A stretch of DNA of 46,148 nt, from positions 1-46,148 of IMG/VR virus record IMGVR_UViG_3300020595_000061. One strand, written 5' to 3'. Each line of letters starts with the position of its first letter. Positions within the stretch are counted from its first letter, which is position 1. The notes under the pieces are model-generated. The model was given only the letters and a program-made list of their open reading frames with translations, made no database searches and was not told the DNA's origin. The position numbers and the translations under genes were made by a program. The stretch is from a virus. This document shows positions 25,800 through 34,132 of this stretch, one piece after another.

Positions 25800-26077
25800 A
25801 TTCTAAATACCTGCACTTTATAATCATGGCTGTTATATTGATCGGAATTTGAAATAACAAACTGACCAGAACCCATAGAAACAGAAACGTAAAAATTTGA
25901 ATAAGCTAACTCGTTTAAGCCCCAAGTTCCATCGGTTGCCATGCCAGAAACTGTAACTGTAACACTAGAGCCAGCGCCAACAGAGCCAGTAAAAAAGCCT
26001 ACATACCTGCATTCTCTATCAGAAGTATCTAGCCTGACGTTGCCGCTAGAATCCCAGATCTGAAGTCCGTAAGCCAT
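25796..26077 (-). CDS. Small tail tip protein (93 aa)
   Basis: Begins MAYGLQIWDSSGNVRLDT, a pattern seen in short proteins near tail-tip genes of several phage types, followed by predicted beta strands. It is coupled to the upstream gene by a TAATG overlap and to the downstream gene by an ATGA overlap. It is probably a structural part of the adsorption apparatus. Function is inferred from context. Confidence 0.5.
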   Translation of the reverse strand: MAYGLQIWDSSGNVRLDTSDRECRYVGFFTGSVGAGSSVTVTVSGMATDGTWGLNELAYSNFYVSVSMGSGQFVISNSDQYNSHDYKVQVFRI

Positions 26078-27273
26078 TACGTCAAATCCCCTAACTTAAC
26101 TCTAAGAATGTTACTTGAGTCGTAGACTTTTAGTACGGATGAAGTTATTTCCATGCGCTCGCCAGAGGTTGCGCTTTTAATGTTTAACCCACTTGCACCA
26201 GCAGTCCCGGCGATGTTCACTTGCGCCACATCTATTGTACCTGTCTTCAACAGACCACCATCAATTGTAGTGATCTGAGAGCCAACGGGGTTTGCTAATT
26301 CATTATTTAAGTTCGTAAACGTAACCAAACCATCAAACGAGAATGAAGAGAACGTATTTGAGAACACGATAGTTTGTGTGCCGCCCGGATCAGCTTCAGT
26401 CACATAGTAGCTACAAGCCCAGTAGTCTGCATCACCCCCTGTGACAGCTGGGGGTGTGCGGGACCAGTTGGCTGTCAGTCCTGAGAAAGAACCACTAGTG
26501 AGATCATATGAGGTTGCTGTTGGTGTTGCAGGGGCACTTGTGGCTGAGAGGGCGTAGTATATGTAACCAGAAGCGTTACGTGTGCCAGTGGCACCATCAG
26601 ATGCCAACATAGCAGCATACCATTCAGAGGCTAGTACAGTGCCTGTGCTTGCCCTACTACTGACGACAGCTGAGGCCCTCCAAAGAACATCACCAGTCCC
26701 AACAGCATCTAAGTTAGTCCAACCATCGTTAGTTACAGTCCTTGAGTATGTGGAGGTTTCAAAAGTATACGTTAACGTACCCTGTGGTGTTGTTGGTGTT
26801 GACCCCGTGTTCCTGTAATACAAGTTAACAGTGGCTGTGTTAAAACCATCAACAGCTTCTGTATTGTTAGATATCAATATTGGAGCAGACCAACTGTCAA
26901 AGGCGATGGTGTCTACGTCACCCCTGTCAGCAATGTTCACTTGGATAGAGTATAAGTAAGCACCATCTGCTAACAGGGGGGTCATCCTATGCCAACCATC
27001 AAAGTCTGTAACAGATCCCGTAGATGAATTGGTTAGTGTTGTTGTGGAGTACTTATAAGTAGACTCCACAGTGATCTCTTGAGCAAAGGGCATTGTATCA
27101 GCCGACCATCTTTTATAAAGGACTAAAGTGACAGCGTTGACTGCCGTATCTCCAGAACCTGGAAGTCCAGTCGTACTTTCCGATGAAGTACCCATGGGTA
27201 CACTGTTACTTAGTTCATACAAAAAGCTATCTAGTTGGATATCTCCCGTAACGGGTGGTCTTAACACAGTCAT
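26077..27273 (-). CDS. Tail fibre/tip protein (398 aa)
   Basis: A Thr/Ser-rich beta-structured protein. The end, with TIDGGLLKTGTIDVAQVNI and then MEITSSVLKVYDSSNILRVKLG, resembles the C-terminal region of tail-tip attachment proteins. The N terminus (LRPPVTGDIQLDSFLYEL) may dock to the tail. GGAGG precedes the ATG. The stop of the upstream nozzle-like gene and this start share base 27273. It likely contacts the host surface. Confidence 0.55.
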   Translation of the reverse strand: MTVLRPPVTGDIQLDSFLYELSNSVPMGTSSESTTGLPGSGDTAVNAVTLVLYKRWSADTMPFAQEITVESTYKYSTTTLTNSSTGSVTDFDGWHRMTPLLADGAYLYSIQVNIADRGDVDTIAFDSWSAPILISNNTEAVDGFNTATVNLYYRNTGSTPTTPQGTLTYTFETSTYSRTVTNDGWTNLDAVGTGDVLWRASAVVSSRASTGTVLASEWYAAMLASDGATGTRNASGYIYYALSATSAPATPTATSYDLTSGSFSGLTANWSRTPPAVTGGDADYWACSYYVTEADPGGTQTIVFSNTFSSFSFDGLVTFTNLNNELANPVGSQITTIDGGLLKTGTIDVAQVNIAGTAGASGLNIKSATSGERMEITSSVLKVYDSSNILRVKLGDLT

Positions 27274-29438
27274 TACCTACTACCTCCTTTCCTAACGTCT
27301 ATTTGAATACCAGACAACCTCCAGTTCTCACCTACATTACTTTCATCTGTGATTCTAAAGTTAAGTAACCTCCCTGTGAGCCTAGCGTCTGTTTTATAGT
27401 CCTTCCCGATAATGAACAATGGGTTTTCACTGTTCCCCGCTGCACCATTAGCTGTCAATGGGTTTGAAGCGAGGGATGCGCCCGGTGCATTAGTGGCTCT
27501 GAACCTGAGCCTGAGAGTGATGTCATCGCTAATGTCCTTACTTGCCCAGAGAGCAACAGATGCTAGTGACTCCACATCAAACTCAGGAGACATTGGTGCT
27601 TCTGTCCTCTCTACGTAAGATTCATAGTTTGCATTGTTTATATCGGTATGTTTATTATTAAAATCAACACCATAAATATCACCACTCAGGACAAAAATTG
27701 GCCTTGAGACACTCGGATCTACGTTTGCGGAGAGTGTTCCATTAGCTAAGATACCTTTAGTGTGGCCAGAGATCCCATGTGCTGCTTCACTTATCACCCT
27801 TCGAGACCAAACGTTATCTTCATAGTTGAAGATAAGGACCTCATTGGTATTACCAGTAGATGTTAAGTTAGGGAAACATAACCATAGCTCATTATCTGCT
27901 GTGTTGTTAATCATAAATGCTTTAGTTGAATAATCAGGGCTTACATTATCAAAGTAGTAATCCCTAACCCTGTTGTTAGACAGTGACTTGATGCTTGCAG
28001 GGTGCCCAGAGAACTGGTAGATATCATCAGAACCTACAACAACGTGCGTACCTCTGTGCTCGTGAACTAAGTCTATACCAGAAGCTCCGTGGGTTGAGCT
28101 CACAATACTTGCTACGTAAGGTATTGATGGGTTGCTTGTCTTACTCAATGCGTGGATAGAGTTATTTGTGTACACATACAGGTTCCCTTGCATCGCTGCA
28201 AGCTCTTGTATGATACCTGTGGTGGATAAGGTAAACTCTTCCGCTGTAGAAACACCAGCGCTGTATGGGTTCCAGTTGTGAGGTATAGCACCTGCTGCTG
28301 CAACATCGGAGATCCTAACAACACCTGGTTGGTTCCGTACAGCTGTACCGCTGCTCAGTATGGTGTACCGTGTGCTTGAGTATGTGCCTGTGGGCAACTC
28401 GTTAAGTGTAACCTGAGTATCACTATTAACGGCAGTGATAGTGTAGTCACCCTTGGCAAAAGAAGGTGAACTAATCTTTATAACATCACCAACACTTAGG
28501 CCGTGTCTGGTTGTGAAAGCGAGGGTGTTATTAACATCATCAACGCTAGACACTGGTGGTGAGTTGATCTCTATCAAATTACCTGCAACTAGGGTATCAC
28601 CCCACGCCCTTATAACACCTGCACGTACTTGTACAGTTGCAATAGATCTTACAGTTACATAAACGGTATCACCACTCTCTAAGAACTCTGTAAAGGCAGG
28701 ACTACCACCCGCTGCTACTGCAATAGAAACAAGGTGTGTGTTCGTAACTGGATCTAAAGATGAAGTCACTTGAGAGACTGTGGTTACACTTGTCAGGGTC
28801 ACTGAGAACTTCTTGCGACTATCAGTACCACTGTAAACAGCAACTACCACTTCTTCTAAATCGAAGTTAACCTTCTTGCCTAGGTCAAACTCAGCAACAT
28901 GGATGTCAGAGTTATAAATATCATTAAATGCAACTTGGTTTGTAAAGTATGAATCCCAACCTGGAAGCTCAAAGGCATCTAAGAGGGCCATGTCAGTATT
29001 GCCCGTTGAATCCAAGATGTACCAAGGACGAGCAAGTCCATTATTAATTATTATAGCATACCCACCTTGGTATACTGTGTGTTGCCAGCCACCACCTGTT
29101 GGCACATCAAGCTCGAGGTCTTTAGTGTTACCGTCACTGGCACGTACAATGTAGACTCTATCGGTGGTGTTATCGGTAGCTACTACTACGTAGTAACCAT
29201 TAGATGGTGTTAGGTTAGGGTTAGCCCACCATGCAATATGTATTAGATTACCAACTATTGCATCTCCTGTGAAAGAACTAAAGAGTTTAGCCTCCCCAGA
29301 TATCTTCTCTACACATCCATTATTAAACCGTACATTAAGGACATCACTGAAAGCGTTAGTCGGTAATGCAATGGCAGGTGTGTCTTTAACTAAACCAACA
29401 GCGTTAAGTCCTGTAATAGGGACAACTTGATCTGTCAT
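27273..29438 (-). CDS. Putative tail nozzle / tubular structural protein
   Basis: 721 residues, beta-rich throughout, similar in length to T7 gp12 (794), a beta-propeller nozzle. The opening ITGLNAVGLVKDTPAIALP with NVRFNNGCVEKISGE is typical of podovirus tail and stabilisation proteins. It is the first gene after the late promoter at 29488-29507 and has GGAGG before the ATG. No catalytic motif is seen, so the assignment rests on order and general sequence character. Confidence 0.5.
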   Translation of the reverse strand: MTDQVVPITGLNAVGLVKDTPAIALPTNAFSDVLNVRFNNGCVEKISGEAKLFSSFTGDAIVGNLIHIAWWANPNLTPSNGYYVVVATDNTTDRVYIVRASDGNTKDLELDVPTGGGWQHTVYQGGYAIIINNGLARPWYILDSTGNTDMALLDAFELPGWDSYFTNQVAFNDIYNSDIHVAEFDLGKKVNFDLEEVVVAVYSGTDSRKKFSVTLTSVTTVSQVTSSLDPVTNTHLVSIAVAAGGSPAFTEFLESGDTVYVTVRSIATVQVRAGVIRAWGDTLVAGNLIEINSPPVSSVDDVNNTLAFTTRHGLSVGDVIKISSPSFAKGDYTITAVNSDTQVTLNELPTGTYSSTRYTILSSGTAVRNQPGVVRISDVAAAGAIPHNWNPYSAGVSTAEEFTLSTTGIIQELAAMQGNLYVYTNNSIHALSKTSNPSIPYVASIVSSTHGASGIDLVHEHRGTHVVVGSDDIYQFSGHPASIKSLSNNRVRDYYFDNVSPDYSTKAFMINNTADNELWLCFPNLTSTGNTNEVLIFNYEDNVWSRRVISEAAHGISGHTKGILANGTLSANVDPSVSRPIFVLSGDIYGVDFNNKHTDINNANYESYVERTEAPMSPEFDVESLASVALWASKDISDDITLRLRFRATNAPGASLASNPLTANGAAGNSENPLFIIGKDYKTDARLTGRLLNFRITDESNVGENWRLSGIQIDVRKGGSR

Positions 29439-29487
29439 TGAATACCTCCGTTATTACTTATAGTCATTAGGGTTCACCCCCCGGTAT

Positions 29488-29507
29488 TGTCCTATAGGGA
29501 CTAGCGA
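29488..29507 (-). promoter_or_regulatory. Candidate late promoter for the T7-like RNA polymerase
   Basis: On the minus strand this reads TCGCTAGTCCCTATAGGACA, identical over 20 bases to the copy at 43459-43478 and 19 of 20 to 666-685. It lies 50 bases upstream of the nozzle gene and points into the tail/internal-protein operon. The CTATAGG core matches the T7 start region. Confidence 0.7.
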
Positions 29508-29526
29508 CAACCATACACACACACCA

Positions 29527-29556
29527 CCAGGCCCACGCGTACTACCATGGGCCTGG
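29527..29556 (-). terminator. Hairpin upstream of the second late promoter
   Basis: CCAGGCCCA (29527-29535) pairs perfectly with TGGGCCTGG (29548-29556) around a 12-nt loop. On the minus strand it follows the holin stop (29573) and is followed by a U/G-rich run and then the late promoter, as expected of a terminator closing the upstream operon. Confidence 0.55.
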
Positions 29557-29572
29557 TCAGCTCAGTTGAAGC

Positions 29573-29956
29573 TTAACGTTCTCTTTGTACCCCCTTCGTT
29601 TTCTCGTAAGACCTCATGGCACCGAGACCCAACATACCCATCAGTACTGTCTGCAATAATGAAGTATCTACCTTAGGTATAACGAACCAGATGTCCAGTA
29701 TTGGTGATAAGATTGTAGAGTACAGCAAGGCAATACCGCAGGTCCATCCAATTGCAGGTCGCCATCCAGCAACAAAGAGAGACTTGTGTGCAGCCTCAAC
29801 CTTGTTGATTTCCAACTGACCCTCCAGGAGCGCCTGTGAGTGCTTCTCAGCCATTGTAGCTAACTTATGGGCTAAGGTATACCTCAGGTCTTTATCTACT
29901 ACAACCTCAGTTAGCAGTCCTGTGATGGGACCCATGAGTGTGGTTAGTAATGACAT
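29573..29956 (-). CDS. Holin, GTA-type three-helix family
   Basis: 127 residues. The central pattern INKVEAAHKSLFVAGWRPAIGW followed by CGIALLYSTILSPIL and a final hydrophobic LLQTVLMGMLGLGAM matches the three-helix holins of phages and gene transfer agents. It would open the inner membrane so the endolysin upstream in the operon can reach the wall. AAGGAG precedes the ATG. It is the last gene of the lysis cluster. Confidence 0.8.
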   Translation of the reverse strand: MSLLTTLMGPITGLLTEVVVDKDLRYTLAHKLATMAEKHSQALLEGQLEINKVEAAHKSLFVAGWRPAIGWTCGIALLYSTILSPILDIWFVIPKVDTSLLQTVLMGMLGLGAMRSYEKTKGVQRER

Positions 29957-29968
29957 ACGCTTTCTCCT

Positions 29969-30331
29969 TTAGTAGGGCCACATCACGCGTTTCTCGAAGG
30001 ACCAGAGGACTCTATCATCGACATGGATAAAGGTAGCGTGTATCCCAATACCTGTGAAACCCATCTTAAGTGCCTCCTCGACAATCTTACGCATCTTGAC
30101 ACCATCGCTGTGGTAAATGTCTGCTGCAATACCTTTAGTGTGTGTACCAGGTTTCGCTTTTCGTTTCTCAATGGAGTGCTCTTTAGATCTAAATCCACTG
30201 GTTATTGAAAAGGGGAACCCACAGTTCTCCCTGAGTTGGTCAAGTCTGTGGACAAAAGAAACATCCATCTCATTATCCCCTGTCTCTTGACAGTCAAACT
30301 CCTCTATCTTAAAGTATTTAAACTCACCCAT
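29969..30331 (-). CDS. Endolysin, M15-type peptidase
   Basis: 120 residues forming one zinc peptidase domain. S45-G-F-R-S, the zinc ligands H64 and D71 (GTHTKGIAAD) and H103-V-D105 mark the M15 carboxypeptidase/endopeptidase family, which cuts peptidoglycan stem peptides. There is no signal peptide, so export depends on the holins. The start overlaps the upstream membrane-protein gene closely and has AAGGAT. The size is normal for phage M15 endolysins. Confidence 0.88.
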   Translation of the reverse strand: MGEFKYFKIEEFDCQETGDNEMDVSFVHRLDQLRENCGFPFSITSGFRSKEHSIEKRKAKPGTHTKGIAADIYHSDGVKMRKIVEEALKMGFTGIGIHATFIHVDDRVLWSFEKRVMWPY

Positions 30332-30334
30332 TAG

Positions 30335-30517
30335 TTAATCATCCTTTTTGTTTCCATATATTAATCCTTGCACTGTCTTCGATTCATATATACGAATACC
30401 AATCCAAATTATTGTTAACAAGGAGGCTGTAGGTGGCAACCATGCGGCTACGGACATTATACCTGTCGAAACAGCCAAACCATCGAGTACTTCCTTCGTT
30501 TCCTCTATTGCTGACAT
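30335..30517 (-). CDS. Small holin-like membrane protein (60 aa)
   Basis: The sequence MSAIEETKEVLDGLAVSTG, a hydrophobic stretch (IMSVAAWLPPTASLLTIIWIGI) and a charged KTVQGLIYG tail match small holin candidates adjacent to M15 endolysins. ATG 30517 overlaps the stop of a 17-codon frame (TGATG). A GTG one codon earlier is possible. With the GTA-type holin it may make a two-component membrane-lesion system. Confidence 0.6.
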   Translation of the reverse strand: MSAIEETKEVLDGLAVSTGIMSVAAWLPPTASLLTIIWIGIRIYESKTVQGLIYGNKKDD

Positions 30518-30570
30518 CACTCCGTTATCTCTTTTAGTTTTCTCTTTGAACTGTTAGTTAGTTGTAACAT
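30517..30570 (-). CDS. Possible 17-codon leader frame for the holin-like gene
   Basis: ATG 30570 has a good AGGAG upstream and opens 17 codons ending TGA 30517-30519, which overlaps the holin-like ATG. The holin-like gene itself has a poorly spaced ribosome site, so coupled translation through this frame could set its level and timing. The product is too short to judge. Confidence 0.33.
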   Translation of the reverse strand: MLQLTNSSKRKLKEITE

Positions 30571-30599
30571 TCAAATATCTCCTGTGTGTGATTGATTTA

Positions 30600-30926
30600 T
30601 TAGTGGTAGTTAAATGAGCTTCTCCCACCAAGTCGTACCGTTATGTAAAACCCGTGACAGACTAACCATGCAGGTATCTTGGTTAAAAGCGGTGACCTGC
30701 ATACATCACGGCGCATGGCTATGAGGAAACGACCATCACAGTTAATACGGTCAACCTCACTCCCACCCTTCCCGTAACCCCAGTCGTGGTGTTGCCAACT
30801 GGCCTCTACAAAATAACTACTGGCAAGTTTAGTAATTAGCATTCGCAATGACGTTGGAAACCACTCAGGTCCAATACCGTTGCCATACGCTAGCTGATCT
30901 TCTAGTGATAAATCAGACCACCTCAT
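30600..30926 (-). CDS. Phospholipase A2-like protein
   Basis: 108 residues. The central W44-Q-H-H47-D48-W-G-Y-G-K-G-G with D59-R60 and C63-D64 resembles the His-Asp calcium/catalytic loop of phospholipase A2-like phage and viral proteins. It may hydrolyse membrane lipids at lysis or entry. It is translated by ATGA overlap with the preceding small gene and lies next to the lysis genes. The second disulfide pattern of classical enzymes is absent, so activity is uncertain. Confidence 0.5.
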   Translation of the reverse strand: MRWSDLSLEDQLAYGNGIGPEWFPTSLRMLITKLASSYFVEASWQHHDWGYGKGGSEVDRINCDGRFLIAMRRDVCRSPLLTKIPAWLVCHGFYITVRLGGRSSFNYH

Positions 30927-31129
30927 AGCCCAAGCTTCGCTGACATAAGCTTAGCTCCCTCATCAGCCTGTGAGAGCAATCTACCTATCTGCTCGACCGT
31001 TGTACAGCTTGACAAAGCGTTTAAAACTCGAGCCTCCATCCCGTCAATAGTTGCGGCGACCATCGCCAACTGCTCACCCTTTTCCAGTTGCTTTTTAGCA
31101 AGATGTAGTGCTGTCTCGTTCTCGCCCAT
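30923..31129 (-). CDS. Hypothetical helical protein (68 aa)
   Basis: A charged, helical 68-residue protein (ALHLAKKQLEKGEQLAMVAATI) without cysteine pairs in motif context or membrane segments. GAGGA precedes the ATG. Its stop overlaps the phospholipase-like gene start. It lies between a fibre-associated gene and the lysis cluster. No family is recognised. Confidence 0.6.
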   Translation of the reverse strand: MGENETALHLAKKQLEKGEQLAMVAATIDGMEARVLNALSSCTTVEQIGRLLSQADEGAKLMSAKLGL

Positions 31130-31158
31130 GTCAATATCCTCATTTTAAGTTTTGGGTT

Positions 31159-31476
31159 TTACCAAGGTGTCCCAGAGGCCGTGATTGGTGATATAGATTC
31201 TTCGATCTGAGCAACAATAGCGGCTTCAATGCTTGCCACCTGTTCTTCGCCAAGTGAATCTTTAGCCCAGCCAACAGCCATCTCTTGAGTAATGTCAGCG
31301 TATGGGACATAACTAGATGCTGCTGGATCAGGGGAAAAACCACAAGTGCCATAAGACCGGCCTGAGTAAATTACACCATCTACTACTTCGCTATCGACTG
31401 CCTGCCAGTGTGCAGCAATTACTGCGCCATCTGCAATTTTGTGGTCTAAGTTTGATACTACCCAAGTTACCGACAT
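31159..31476 (-). CDS. Conserved tail-associated protein (105 aa)
   Basis: Begins MSVTWVVSNLDHKIADGAVI with AAHWQAVDSE, a pattern found in short phage proteins next to tail fibres. The centre has SPDPAASSYVPYADIT and the C terminus is helical and acidic. GAGGA is upstream of the ATG. It follows the tail fibre by four bases and may be a fibre-linked structural or assembly factor. The function is not established. Confidence 0.6.
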   Translation of the reverse strand: MSVTWVVSNLDHKIADGAVIAAHWQAVDSEVVDGVIYSGRSYGTCGFSPDPAASSYVPYADITQEMAVGWAKDSLGEEQVASIEAAIVAQIEESISPITASGTPW

Positions 31477-31480
31477 TGTG

Positions 31481-34123
31481 TTATTCCTCTAATTGTGCAA
31501 CACGGTTGCGTAATGATTGTATCTCTTTGATTAGCACTGGGACTAGCTTTGAGTAGTCAACACCCATCATGTCGTCTTCAGTCTCGCCTTGTGATACTGC
31601 TTCAGGAGCAACCTCAAGTAGCTCCTGTGCAATCATGCCGTAGTCTTGATGTGAGCCATCAGCTTTCCAGTCATACTTGCGTACTTGGATGGAGTCTATC
31701 TTGCTACCTGCGTCATCAGCGTCTGCAATGTTTTCCTTGAGGCGTTGGTCTGATGAGGTGTTGTAGGATGTTGTTGTTCCGTTAGTAAAGATAGTGCCTA
31801 CAGCGCCGTTAGCATTTCTAAAAGCAACGTGTCCTTCGTTACCTGTGCCAGCTCTTCTCGATTCAAAAAGGTAACCGCTAGAGCTTTCTGCGGTTATTCT
31901 TGCTGAAAAAGAACCACTAGCAGTACCCACCAGCAAGTTACCGCTTGCATCAAACCTGCCGTACTCAGTATCGCCGCCAGCCTGTACAAAAGATATACCA
32001 TCGCCGTTTTGGTCGTTAAGTTGTAAACCACCAGAGGTAGAAAGATACTTAATTGAGGCGTATGTTGCGTTATCTCCACGATAGACTCTTAACTCATTAC
32101 CACCTTTGACTTGCACGTTGCCTGATGAGTCTATGCGCATGCGTTCTGTTGGAGCAGAATCTGTTGTTGCACTTCTCGTTCCAAAAACAAGGTCATATTT
32201 ACCAAAGCCAGTATTTGACGTCCCAAGTGCGCCTATATACGCGCCTGAGTTCGTTGCACTGTTCGAGTAACCGTAAGTGGTAAGAAAGTATCTTCCGTTC
32301 CCGTATTCACCCCCGCCCATATGCAAAAAGCTGTTTGCAAGGGTTGTATCTGAACTAGAAGAAGTGTCTGCCTGTGAGAGAACGCTATTTATTTTACCTT
32401 TCGGCGCGCTGGTACCAACACCAACATTTCCTGTGCTGGTAATACGCATGCGTTCTGTGCCGTTGCCAGTACCAAAGGCAATGGTTTGGGCATCAATTTT
32501 TAAATCGCCATAATCAGATGTGGCTCTGTCATATGCTTGGATGTAGCTTGTAGTGCCAGCAGCAAACTCTATCCCATGCTGTCCTGTTCCTTCAGATATA
32601 ACAAGTTGGTTTAAAGGACTAGACGTACCAATACCTAAAGACTCCGCAGACGCATCCCAGAACAACTTAGTACCAAAGGCAACATCACCTGCGCCATCTA
32701 CAGTAAGCCCACCCAGCGTGGCTGTGCCGTTTACATTTAACGCGGCAAAGTCAGGGCTATCGCCTGTACCTAAACCTAAGTTACCCCTTGCAGTACCAGC
32801 GTCTGCCAACCCAGAGAGGTTACTACTTTTAAGAAGGGCACTTGCTGCCACGTTAGAGGTTGCAGTGTCAGTATAACCAGTGTAATAACTTCCAGGTTGA
32901 GTATTAAGTGTGTCAGCGTTAACGTTAGTTGCTAATGAAAAGGTACCATACGCAACAATCACCAGGATATCACCTGTAGCTGCTCCTGAACTTAAAGTGA
33001 GACTTGAGCCACTTGTCGCGGTGTAGTCAACACCATTGACAAGATGTAACCCTGAGAGATAAACATCTATAAAACCGGGGTCATACCCTAAAGAAGAACT
33101 ATCGTCATCATTACCACTAAACACTGTCTGGTTATTGGTAGCTGTGTACTTAAACCTAGCTGATGTTCCGTTAACTGCTGACCCAGCGTTTTTCCAGCCA
33201 GAGGTACTATATACTTTCATCAGCTGTGCAGTGGTGTCGAAGTACAAAACACCTTGTGCCAAAGCATTACCGTCATTGTCCGTGGTCGGAGCTGAGGCTT
33301 TTGCACCTAGGAACCTATCATCGAAAAGGTCATAAGAAGCTGATGCACTTGTTGCAGAAGAGGCTGCATTAGCCTCAGCAGTCTCAGCATTAACCTCAGC
33401 AGTCTCAGCAGCAGTTGCGCTAGATGTTGCGGATGTTGCTGATGCGCTAGCTTCACTAGCTTTAGTTGTGGCAGTGGTTGCGCTAGATGTTGCGGATGTA
33501 GCTGATGCGCTAGCTTCACTAGCTTTAGTTGTTGCAGTGGTAGCTGAGGTGCTTGCACTAGTTGAAGAAACACCTGCTGACGTTGCAGAGGTTGCAGCGC
33601 TCGTAGCTGAAGCCGCAGCGTCAGTAGCACTTGTGCCTACACTATCAGCAGATGCTTGTGCAGCTAATGCATCGGAAGTTGCACTTGTAGCACTCGTGGC
33701 TGCACTTGTAGCACTCGTGGCTGCACTTGTAGCACTCGTGGCTGCACTTGTAGCACTCGTGGCTGCACTTGTAGCACTGCCAGTGGAAGATGTGGCACTT
33801 GTCGAAGCCGAGGTAGCGCTCGTGCTGGCGTTAGCCTCAGCAGTCTCAGCGTCAGTCTTAGCTGTCCCAGCAGCAGTTGCGCTAGATGTTGCGGATGTAG
33901 CTGCTGAAATAGAAGAACTCTCACTTGACGCTGCTGCTGCAGCACTGCTGGTCGATGTGGTGGCACCCGTAGCGGCTTCTGTAGCTGAGGAAGCTGCATT
34001 TGCTTCGGATACAGCTGCTGCTTCTGCACTAACTGCTGCTGCATTATTAAAAGATTGAACTTGACTACCGCCAGAGTCCCCGAAAGAACCCCCAAGAGCC
34101 GTATCATCTGTTATGTATGTCAT
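31481..34123 (-). CDS. Tail fibre with C-terminal S74 self-cleaving chaperone
   Basis: 880 residues. Residues about 28-270 are Ala/Ser/Thr repeats in heptads (SATSAAT), likely a long trimeric stalk. The middle has fibre-type beta repeats (GNVGVGTS, RMRIDSSGNV). The end is an intramolecular chaperone: S791-D-Q-R-L-K796 carries the Ser/Lys pair that cleaves after folding in endosialidase-type fibres, and a coiled coil closes the protein. The stalk coding region has 21-bp and 63-bp direct repeats. AAGGAG precedes the ATG. It should bind the host receptor. Confidence 0.88.
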   Translation of the reverse strand: MTYITDDTALGGSFGDSGGSQVQSFNNAAAVSAEAAAVSEANAASSATEAATGATTSTSSAAAAASSESSSISAATSATSSATAAGTAKTDAETAEANASTSATSASTSATSSTGSATSAATSATSAATSATSAATSATSAATSATSATSDALAAQASADSVGTSATDAAASATSAATSATSAGVSSTSASTSATTATTKASEASASATSATSSATTATTKASEASASATSATSSATAAETAEVNAETAEANAASSATSASASYDLFDDRFLGAKASAPTTDNDGNALAQGVLYFDTTAQLMKVYSTSGWKNAGSAVNGTSARFKYTATNNQTVFSGNDDDSSSLGYDPGFIDVYLSGLHLVNGVDYTATSGSSLTLSSGAATGDILVIVAYGTFSLATNVNADTLNTQPGSYYTGYTDTATSNVAASALLKSSNLSGLADAGTARGNLGLGTGDSPDFAALNVNGTATLGGLTVDGAGDVAFGTKLFWDASAESLGIGTSSPLNQLVISEGTGQHGIEFAAGTTSYIQAYDRATSDYGDLKIDAQTIAFGTGNGTERMRITSTGNVGVGTSAPKGKINSVLSQADTSSSSDTTLANSFLHMGGGEYGNGRYFLTTYGYSNSATNSGAYIGALGTSNTGFGKYDLVFGTRSATTDSAPTERMRIDSSGNVQVKGGNELRVYRGDNATYASIKYLSTSGGLQLNDQNGDGISFVQAGGDTEYGRFDASGNLLVGTASGSFSARITAESSSGYLFESRRAGTGNEGHVAFRNANGAVGTIFTNGTTTSYNTSSDQRLKENIADADDAGSKIDSIQVRKYDWKADGSHQDYGMIAQELLEVAPEAVSQGETEDDMMGVDYSKLVPVLIKEIQSLRNRVAQLEE
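33415..33540. repeat. 63-bp direct repeat in the tail-fibre stalk
   Basis: Bases 33415-33477 are repeated with few changes at 33478-33540 and encode a repeated 21-residue block (TTKASEASASATSATSSA). In-frame duplication lengthens the stalk by three heptads and could vary by recombination. Confidence 0.85.
33681..33779. repeat. 21-bp tandem repeat in the tail-fibre stalk
   Basis: Four exact copies of a 21-bp unit (33681-33764) and a partial fifth. Each encodes one heptad SATSAAT. The identity at DNA level suggests recent expansion or slippage and a stalk of changeable length. Confidence 0.92.
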
Positions 34124-34132
34124 GCTAACTCC

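Noticed and set aside
33468-34058. Long plus-strand frame of Ala/Val repeats opposite the tail fibre
   Set aside because: An antisense shadow of the Ala/Ser/Thr repeat region of the fibre gene, which has a proper ribosome site and a complete fibre architecture on the minus strand.
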